This document shows positions 56,210-64,000 of a stretch of 64,000 nucleotides of DNA, piece after piece. The stretch covers positions 41,328,501-41,392,500 of the forward strand of contig CP136890.1 of NCBI GenBank assembly GCA_034359265.1, in the 5' to 3' direction. The translations under genes and the position numbers were made by a program. Each line of letters begins with the position of its first letter. Within the stretch, counting starts at the first letter, position 1. The notes beneath the pieces were generated by a model. The model saw nothing but the letters and a program-made list of their open reading frames with translations, was not told the DNA's origin and did no database searches. Source of the stretch: Canna indica (taxonomy: Eukaryota; Streptophyta; Magnoliopsida; Zingiberales; Cannaceae).

Positions 56210-57567
56210 TTTTCCTTCAACCATGTGTGGTAGTTTTCCCTACAAGAGAACAAGAAACCTTCGGTACCCAAATGACTTTGGGTCCTTGGGGGTGAGTAGG
56301 CCTAGGAATCCAAAGTGTCTTAACAATACTTGGATTTCTTTTAAATGCACAATCATGAATAGCATGACCATATATACCACAACAAAAATAATTTTCATGA
56401 AACTTTTTCTTATGAACATGAGGTTTAAAGGAAGAATGCTTGACATAGAATGAAGATGAACATTAACATTCTTTACATAAGCATTTTTATTTTTAGAATT
56501 CTTAAAGGAAGACACATTTGATAAATAATTGATTTTCCTATTTAAGAATACAACCTCATTTTTTAAATCACTCATGGATTTGTGAATAGCATGCAATTGA
56601 GATTTCAACATGTTATTTTCAATTTTGAAATCATTTTTCAAATCATCATTCCTAAACTTCAATCTAGCTTTCAAATCCTTATTTTCATTTTTCAAAGCCT
56701 TTAGCTCAAGGTTCAATGTATCATGACAAGAATCAAAAGACTTACACTTTAAGTTCTCATTTTCTAGCTCTAAAGCATGCATGTGGGAACTAAGCTTGGA
56801 GTTTTCTTTCTTTATTTTCCTATTTTCTTTATTCTTTTTCATAAGCAATTCATACATTTTTCTACATTCTTCAATCAACTAATCATATGACATGTTAAAT
56901 GAGCTTGAGTCACTAGAATCACTATTTTGACAAGAAGCGATAGAATTTACCTCATCATCAAATCCCATGAGGCAAAGTTGAGAGGTGGCTTCATTGTCAT
57001 GACAAGAGGATGTTTCTTGTGATTTGAAGGTGAATGTTGAAGTACTTGTCCTCTTCTTGGCATTCTTCTTTGATGAAGTGCAATTCCTTTTAATGTGTCC
57101 CTTTTCCTTGCACAAGTAGCATATAACCTTTTTTTTTCGGCTTTTCGATTTGCTTCTTTGACTAGAAGCACTAAGATCATCAAAACCGAAGTTAGTACTA
57201 GGGGGATGACCATTGTCGTCACCACCCTCAACAAATGTATTAATCTCTTCGGTTTTAGCATAATCATATAACATATTTAATGTGGACCAAATATCAAATG
57301 CGAGAGAATAATGCATAACCTTTTCAAGTATATCATTTGAAAATGAGCAATATAGGAGATGCATTGTTTTAGCATTCAATTCAAATAATTTAACTTATTC
57401 TTCAGTCCAATCATTTATGTCAATGTTGGGCTCAACATATTCATTCTTTAACATGCATCGTAGATCTAAACTTCGTGTTCTAAGAAAGGTATACATCCTC
57501 CTATTTCAAACACCAAAATTACTTCATCAAACCTAGGTGGTGCAAACGCTATACTCTCTAGTGCCAT
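56210..57567 (-). pseudogene. gag: Copia gag, decayed
   Basis: ATG at 57567 (MALES...), matching the gag at 605. UBN2-type Gag follows (LHLLYCSFSNDILEKVMHYSLAFDIWSTLNMLYDY), then a normal CCHC knuckle (CYLCKEKGHIKRNC, about 57120-57080) and a long coiled coil (56878-56530, Leu/Lys/Asn-rich: ENENLKCKSFD, NENKDLKARLKF). A second knuckle region near 56370 reads YFCCGIYGHAIHDC, where the first Cys position is Tyr. Breaks include a TAA near 57395, a TAG at 56881 and a frameshift near 56450. The double-knuckle, coiled-coil layout is that of long Gags of SIRE-type elements. Confidence 0.85.
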
Positions 57568-57621
57568 TTTCTAGATCGAGGCAAGATGTAGACGAGATAG
57601 TGAAATCTCAATCCACGACCC

Positions 57622-57633
57622 GCTCTGATACCA
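57622..57633 (-). other. Primer-binding site of Copia element
   Basis: TGGTATCAGAGC on the minus strand, exact match to the tRNA-Met primer site, two bases from the 5' LTR. Confidence 0.9.
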
Positions 57634-57841
57634 AATGTTGACGAAATGGCCACACTAGAGGGGAGGGGGGTGAATAGTGTGTTAACTAAATTTTTCGCCT
57701 AATTCTGATTTTATCGAATTCAACTATTTCTTATAACTTAGGCAATACACTAATTTGAATAGCAAGCGGAAACAATAAATAAGATAATTAAACACAACCA
57801 AAAAGCAATGTATGGAAACAAGTATAGCAATTAAGGCACAA

Positions 57842-60310
57842 CACTACTGGAATAACGAGCACCAGCAACGGCCAGCAACGATTGCTCCTGTTGCAACGCA
57901 ACCATTCCAGAAGATCACATACTTGATAACTTAACAAAGAATATGCAACGGACGCTCACGCCGTTGTTAATGCTATTTTCAGCAATGGTTCCGCAACGGG
58001 TTCCACCCGTTGTTGATACATCATCAACCACGGCTCAAAAATGAGGCGCAACTATTGCTACTGCTTTTATTAGCAACGATTCTGCAATGGCGCGAGGACT
58101 ATTATGGATATTGTCATCAACAACGGCCGCCACGCCGTTGCAAAGCCTTTGCTGAAAGGCTATTGCTAAGCCGTTGTTGTTGTTCATCAGCAACGACTTT
58201 AAGTTTGTGGCCCAGGTATTACGATACACTTTCAGCAATGACTTTCACACGAATGACCGTGGGAAGGCCATTGCTGATGATGTTTACTTGTAATTGAGAA
58301 ATTTCAAATTAAAAATTTCCATTGATACATTTATAACCTGATACATAACTCACACACCCATAAACACATTCGTTCAAATACATATATATTCACACACACA
58401 TCACAGATACAATCAGATATACATCAAAATAATTATACTGATAATTATAATTATACACAATCGTATAAAAAATATACAAAATCAAAAGTATCGTATCAAC
58501 ACGATACGAATCAATATATCAAGTCACAAAACAAGTAACTCTATCCAAGTAACAAGTATATGACAAGTCAATATCCAAGTAACAAGTATATGACAAGTCA
58601 ATATCCAAGTCAATAAAGTCATAAAACAATAAAAGCTCACTACGACGGTGGAGGAAGGATGGGATCATACGGCGGGGTCTGGAGTGCTTGAGTGTACACC
58701 GGCGTGGAGTGAGTCGATGATAATGGATTTGAGTGTACACCGCTGGACTGACGTGTCATCTGTCTCAGCATGGCATGCATCTCAGCCATCATCTGACTCT
58801 AATGAGCGATCATCTCACTCTGTCGCGCGACCATCTCCTCCAGTGTCGATATCCTCCTCTTCTGATCATTGATCCTAGAGGTGGAGGGTCGCTCACCGAC
58901 TGCCGGAGGGGTCGGTGCCACAAGTGGCCCGAGCACGGCTCACGCATGACCACTATCAACAAATTCATAGACGTGGCCGTGGTCCCAGCCACTTGCAGCC
59001 TCGACCCACTCTCCCACGTCAAAGTCCTCGGGGTGCCCCCGCGCTGCGTCACCGTCTGAGTGTAGGTCTCCTACACGAGTTTAGTTTTTGTTTCATATTT
59101 TTCCTAAAACTTAAATTATAAAAAAATAATGCATAATTGAAATAAATTTACTTGACATGATGACTGTAGCGCGGTTGTCGACGTACTCCCCTGCCCCATG
59201 TCCTCTACGGTGAGTCCACTCAAACACCTCCATCGGGGAGGGTCGCTGGATAGTCCCGTCATCCATCACCGTCGTCTACATTTATAAAAAAAATACATAA
59301 TTAGTACACAGAGTAACAAATAAAATACATAATTTAAAATAAGGTATAATACTTACCATGCGTCTCGCGTGCATGACAAATGAAACAGAGCCGCCAGTGT
59401 GACACGCTCCTCCCACCGACATGCGATTTCTAGCCGCGGTATGTGATACCTCCTGCCATCGCTCGATCGACCATAACATATATAACAATAAAATTATTCA
59501 AAATAATCTAAACGTGCATTAAACATTTAACCTAAAAAAACATAAAATATTAATCGAAACTTTAATAAAATTAACATTGAAAAAAACATTAAATATTAAT
59601 CTAATCTACACATTAAACATTTAATCCAAACAAATTTAATTAATTAGAGTAATAAAAAAATTAGGGTTTAAAAAAACCCTAATTAACTCACTATTTCGGC
59701 CTCGGCATTCAGTGTCCGACATATGTCGGACATTGGATAATACTCCGGCTGCCGGCCCTAGTATAGGAGAGGGGGCGCTAAAATTACCTAGAGAGGGTTC
59801 GGCGGCGGCGGCGAGTGGCATCGGGGGGCACGTCGGCGGGCGAATATCGGTAGCAGTGGCGTCGGTAGAAGCAAGGAAGAATAAGAAGAAGGAAAGGGGC
59901 GGGCGCGATCGGGGTCGAGTTAAATAAACTTATCAGCAATGTCTCACTCATCTGTTAGAATGCCATTGCTGATAAGTTACATCATCAGCAATGGCTACGC
60001 ATCCTTTGCAATGCCTTTGCTGATAAGTATTTTATTTTCACGCCACGAGCGCGCGATTAGCTAAAGAGTGACAGATGCAGTAGCTATAAACAAGCCATTG
60101 CTAATGTGATAATATCATTAACAACTGCCATTTGCGCACCGCGTTCGCGCCATCCACTTGTTAGCAATGGCTCGAGCGGCCGTAACGAAATCGTTGCAGA
60201 TATATCACATCTATAACGGCCCGAGCGATCGTAAGAACATCGTTAGTAATTGCAATGGCTTGAGCGGTTGTTGCTGATCGCCGTTGCTGAATAACATATT
60301 TCTAGTAGTG
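57842..60310 (-). mobile_element. CACTA deletion derivative (non-autonomous)
   Basis: 2469 bp with termini CACTACTGG ... TTTCTAGTAGTG and CAA target duplications at 57839-57841 and 60311-60313; the partner LTR has a single CAA at about 51401. Subterminal AGCAACGGC-type repeats match the 9217-16350 element. The tnp2 gene and the 5' half of the second gene are deleted; the 3' half of the second gene remains. Confidence 0.92.
58640..59490 (-). pseudogene. Remnant of the CACTA second gene (Transposase_24 type)
   Basis: Minus-strand counterparts of exons 3 (partial, about 59490-59357: RWQEVSHTAARNRMSVGGACHTGGSVSF), 4 (about 59280-59160) and 5 (about 59075-58640) of the gene at 14154-15668. Exon 5 has lost one C in the ACCCCGAGG stretch, shifting the frame (QRGGTPRTLTW instead of QRGGTPEDFDA). 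Upstream exons are deleted, so the product would not be made. Confidence 0.85.
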
Positions 60311-61495
60311 CAATCACAATAGGCAATGTAAACACGATCGATTTATAGTGGTTCGGCCCCAATACCTAAACACCCCACTTAGAATTTCCAAACTAAACTT
60401 TACTAGATTAATTGTTCCTTTACAAAGAGGACATTTTCACCGGAGAGTCTCCGCTCTCACACTGAAGGCACTTCCACACCCAGAAGTCTCTGTCTTCCTA
60501 TCGAGAGCACTCTCCCACCTCAAACCTAAAGGACAACAATACTAATCCTAGTAATCTAAGTTTACACTGGTGGATTTAAACCTCCAACACCAATGCTACC
60601 ATCCAATTTCAAGACCTAACAAACTAGGTCTTCACAAGCTCAAATACAATGAAATAAACAAGAAAATACACAACTTAATGGAGCAATAAATCAAACAACT
60701 TATACTTAGCTCCAAACAATGAATCCTAGCTCCTCTTGATGCCTTGATGATGAATCAAATCAAGCTTGAAGGCAATCTCAAGAAAGACAAGGTGGAAAGC
60801 TAGGGTTTCTCCTAGTAATGGCTCAATGAAAGCTAGGAAATAATCAAGGATGGCTCAATGGAGTTTAGGAGTGATCAAAAGTGTCGAAGGAAGACTGGGA
60901 CATCAGTATTTATAGAGCCATGAAGTGTGCTCGGGGTGAAACATTGCTCAACGGCTCAAAATAGAGTCATTTTTGCCCGCCGGTCACAGGTCCGGTCGCA
61001 GGTCCGGTCGATCGTCGGTCAACCGACCATGCGACCGACCGAGCGCCCGGAGCCCTATTGTGCTTTCTAGGCTCATTTCGATCGACCGGTCAATCGACCG
61101 GCCGTAGAGTACCGTTACTCTACGTAGTGTACATGTACTTTACGTAGTGTACATGTACTCTACGTAGTGTACATGTACTCTACAGTGAGTTTCAGCTAGT
61201 TTCTTTCTTCGGTTCGGGTTTTGGATTACGAGTGTGGTTCTTTAAGGGTCTTAGCATCATAAAGAGGATTTTATAATTTATCTAAACACTCTAAACCAAA
61301 ACTCTATCTTTTCGACGAAACCGAGCGCGTCGAACAACGTCCTTCCAATTTTTTGATTTCCCCGATATTTTCGATCATGGACATCGTACGCTAATCGATA
61401 TGGAACCTGAAAGTATTTCTCAATGAAACATTAGTTCCATGTATATTATCATCAAAACCGAGATTAAGACTAAGGTAGAAAACCTTTTGCCAACA

Positions 61496-61952
61496 CATAC
61501 AATAATATAAACACAACAACAGTCCCACTAACCTTCTTGTAAACACAAGGTTCATCCACATTTTTGATAAAACCAAACTCTTTGACTGTCTCATCAAAAC
61601 AGATGTTCCAACTCCTCGAGGCTTGCTTGAATCCATAAATGGACTTTTGCAATTTGCTTGCCTTCTCCAGTCCTACTGGGGATACAAATTCCTCTGGCTG
61701 AGTCATATAGAATTCTTCCTCAGGTTCACCATTGAGGAATGCAGTCTTGACATCCATCTGCCAGATCTCGTAATCATGGTATGCTGCAATAGCTAGCAAT
61801 ATCCTAATGGACTTGAGCATGACCACAGGATAAAAAGTTTCATCATAGTCAACACCTTGTCTTTGAGTGAAACCTTTTGCAACTTGCCTGGCCTTATAGG
61901 TGTCCACCTGGCCATCAACTCCGATCTTTCTCTTAAAGATCCACTTACACCC
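61496..61952 (-). pseudogene. pol: Outer Copia: reverse transcriptase, central part
   Basis: DTYKARQVAKGFTQRQGVDYDETF, then MDVKTAFLNGEPEEEFYM and SIYGFKQASRSWN, FGFIKNVDEPCVYKK, ending VVVFILLYV where the nested Copia element cuts the YVDD motif. The frame is open across this part. It continues at 51158 and, upstream, at 63335 beyond the solo LTR. Confidence 0.92.
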
Positions 61953-61957
61953 TATAG

Positions 61958-63334
61958 TGTTGTGTGAAAACCGACACTAGAAGGAGGGGTTGAGTAGTGT
62001 CTGTCACCTTATTGGTTTTTTTACTTAATTTTAACTTCACTTAGGTGCAGGTGTTTCTTGACAATAGATGTGATCAAATATTAATAACAATGAAAGGCAA
62101 TCAAGAAAGCAATGCAGACAAGATTAGTTATAGTGGTTCGGCCAACTACCTACTCTACTACCTTGGCTCCTCACCATGGATTTCTAACCACTACTTTATA
62201 GAGTTTGTGTTTCCCTTTGAATACAATGGGGATACTCTTCTCACCACTCCGAGAACCCCTCAATCCTATTCACCTAGGCAAAACACAATCGTATAAGTTT
62301 TCCTTAGCACACCTAGCAGCTATTACAGTTGGAAAATAAGTTTCAAATAAACTTCAAATACAGTGGAAAGAGATTAAGAATGTAAAAATGAACCAATGCT
62401 CTTTTCCCAAGCCTTCAAGCTCTAACCTGTAGGAAGATGACTCTGAGTTGCAGCAAAGTTGAAGGAAGCAGGGAAGCAGGCGCTCGAAGAGATGTTGTCG
62501 ATGGAAGCAGAGGGCGCGCAGCAATTCAATTTCGATGAAGGCTCAAAACACTTCTTTAATTGCTCAATGAAAACTCTAAGAAGAAATAAAGAAGTTAGGT
62601 GAGGGGTATTTATAACCCCTCACTCGAACAGACCGTTCAACGGGTAAAAAAATAGCCGTTGAAGCCATTCGCTCGCTTGCCAGTCGATCGGTCGGTCGAC
62701 CGACTGATCGACTGCCAATGCAACCGCTGGCTTTATGAGAGAGCTCGGTCGACCAACGGGTCGACCGACTAACAAAAAACTATTGATCCCACATTCGGTC
62801 GACCAGTCGGTCGACCGAATCAGTGGAGCCAGGGTCGCGCAACTTGTGATCTCCAATCCGGTCGACCTATTGGTCGACCGATGAACATTCTGCCCATTTT
62901 TTACTTCAATCGATCGACCGACGCAGCCTTCTGCGACTACTGCCACTTTTTCATATCATTCGGTCGACCGAATCGGCTGCTGCCAACGACACTGCCTTGT
63001 TCGATCGACCGAATGCAGGCTGAGGCTGATTTCTTCTTGAAATTTTTACATGCCTTTTTTATAGATTTAGTTACCGAGTTCTAACTTGGATAACTATACA
63101 ATTAGGCTTGGGATAAGATCATCCTAGGGGTATATTACAAGATATCTATTTGATTTATGCCCGAGCCTTTCTTTGACATTTTCTTCTTCCATTTCTTTGA
63201 CGGTCTTTTCTTTCCTGAACTTGGCATGCTTTTGGCAACCTCATCCTGAACTCAAAACTTCACATATAGATTAAATACTTGTTTGTTATCGTCAAAATAA
63301 AGATCAAGGCTTAAGAGAAACCCTTAAGCCAACA
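61958..63334 (-). mobile_element. Copia solo LTR with TATAG target duplication
   Basis: TGTTGTGTGAAAACC to AAGCCAACA, 1377 bp. TATAG flanks it exactly at 61953-61957 and 63335-63339. It is more diverged from the other copies than they are from each other. TATAAATA on the minus strand (62614-62607) sits in the inverted repeat GAGGGGT/ACCCCTC, and a palindrome block follows at 62680-63015. No internal region is present. Confidence 0.92.
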
Positions 63335-64000
63335 TATAGGAGTGACTCCTTCGGGCAAGTCAACCAAAGTCCAAACTTGGTTGGTGAACATGAAGTCCAT
63401 TTCTGATTGCATTGCTTCCTACCACTGCTTGCAATCAATCTCGTTGATTGCTTGATCATTGGATTGCGGATCAACATTTTCCTGGTCATTCTTAATGGTC
63501 AAGAAGAACATCTCAGGTTGTCAACGCAATCTCCCTGATCGACGAAGAGTGGTGGGAGGTAGTGTTTCTTCGACTAGTTCGTCTTGTGGTCTATCCACAG
63601 GTTGTTGTGATTTGGCCTGTGGTTGTTGAACTTCATCACGCTAAACATTTATTCCACTCCCTCGTTCCTCGATAAACTCTTTTTCTAAGAAAGTGACATG
63701 CCTACTGACAAACACCTTTTGTTCAATTGGCGAGTAGAAGTAATACCATAAACTCTCTTTAGGATATCCCAAAAACCTATATAAAGCTTATCCGACTCTA
63801 ATTTCTTGATGTACACGGGGCAACCCCAAATATTGAAATGCCTCATACTTGGTTTCTTGCCACTCGATATCTCATTTGGTGTACTAGAGACATATTTTGT
63901 GGGAGCCTTATTCAAAAGGTAGATGGTCATTTCAAGCGCATATCCCTAACAAGAAATCGGGAGATCAGTAAAGCAAAGCATGGACCGCATCATGCCTGAT
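63335..64000 (-). pseudogene. pol: Outer Copia: integrase C-terminus to RT N-terminus
   Basis: Read from 64000 downwards: integrase end (TIYLLNKAPTKYVSSTPNEI, MRHFNIWGCPVYIKKLE), linker, then the RT start with AMQSEMDFMFTNQVWTLVDLPEGV-type sequence ending at the solo LTR. Frames change at about 63680 and 63520. The element continues beyond the window. Confidence 0.88.

Larger units (their letters stand above)
51164..61495 (-). mobile_element. Complete non-autonomous Copia element (with nested insertions)
   Basis: Two LTRs (51164-52524 and 57636-61495, the latter holding a CACTA element), a tRNA-Met primer site, and a polypurine tract (AAAAAGGGGGAGAT on the minus strand next to the 3' LTR). 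It was inserted into the RT of an older Copia element; CACAT occurs at 51159-51163 and 61494-61498, overlapping the LTR end by two bases. Only a decayed gag is present; protease, integrase and RT are missing and replaced by AT-rich spacer. The layout suggests the SIRE/Maximus branch; that is inference. Confidence 0.88.
57636..61495 (-). repeat. Copia 5' LTR, interrupted by a CACTA element
   Basis: Starts TGTTGACGAAATGG and ends TTGCCAACA; about 1388 bp without the CACTA insertion, against 1361 bp for the partner LTR. It has TATAAATA on the minus strand (60914-60907) and a palindrome block (60975-61105). A CTCTACGTAGTGTACATGTA unit is repeated about three times at 61110-61185, against once in the partner. 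Confidence 0.9.

Overview
This window is nuclear DNA from a flowering plant. It has spliced genes with GT-AG introns, a GC-rich first exon that looks like a plastid transit peptide, and several plant transposon classes inserted into one another. I cannot place the species. I found one convincing host gene, no tRNA or rRNA gene, and no CRISPR array. Almost everything else is transposon DNA.

Layout. 1-2151: 5' LTR and gag start of a minus-strand Copia element. 2557-3620: a likely Helitron whose 3' terminus is clear, holding a tRNA-derived SINE with a 14-bp target duplication and a CACTA end fragment. 4084-7157: a four-exon host gene on the minus strand for a conserved protein, probably plastid-targeted, of unknown function. 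7338-34475: a foldback element split by two LTR retrotransposons. The first is a complete chromovirus-type Gypsy element (7584-28413, target duplication TTCAG), which itself contains a complete CACTA transposon (9217-16350, duplication TGA) in its 5' LTR and a 5'-truncated LINE in its integrase region. The second is a minus-strand solo LTR (28502-34397) that received a SINE and a small Gypsy element lacking reverse transcriptase. 34536-35131: an end of a different CACTA family and a 31-bp minisatellite.

35812-50200: remains of a Tat-like Gypsy element (LTR, primer site, gag pieces, protease). It is broken by a second copy of the chromovirus in permuted order (pol, LTR, leader), by a segment carrying a PHP-domain gene fragment, and by a minus-strand LTR-like segment. 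50225-64000: an outer minus-strand Copia element whose reverse transcriptase is split by a complete non-autonomous Copia element (51164-61495), which contains a CACTA deletion derivative. It is split again by a solo LTR (61958-63334, duplication TATAG).

How the parts relate. The CACTA element at 9217 carries an open Tnp2 transposase and a spliced second gene of the Transposase_24 type, so it may be autonomous and could mobilise the same-family derivative at 57842. The Copia LTR family occurs at four loci, all minus-strand, always with TATAAATA next to a block of GTCGAC/CGATCG palindromes. Features that deserve follow-up are an ~80-bp-arm hairpin ahead of the transposase gene, a Tat-element tandem array whose units keep a stem by paired base changes, the permuted chromovirus copy, and the captured PHP gene fragment. 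All boundaries were read by eye; no alignment or database search was run.
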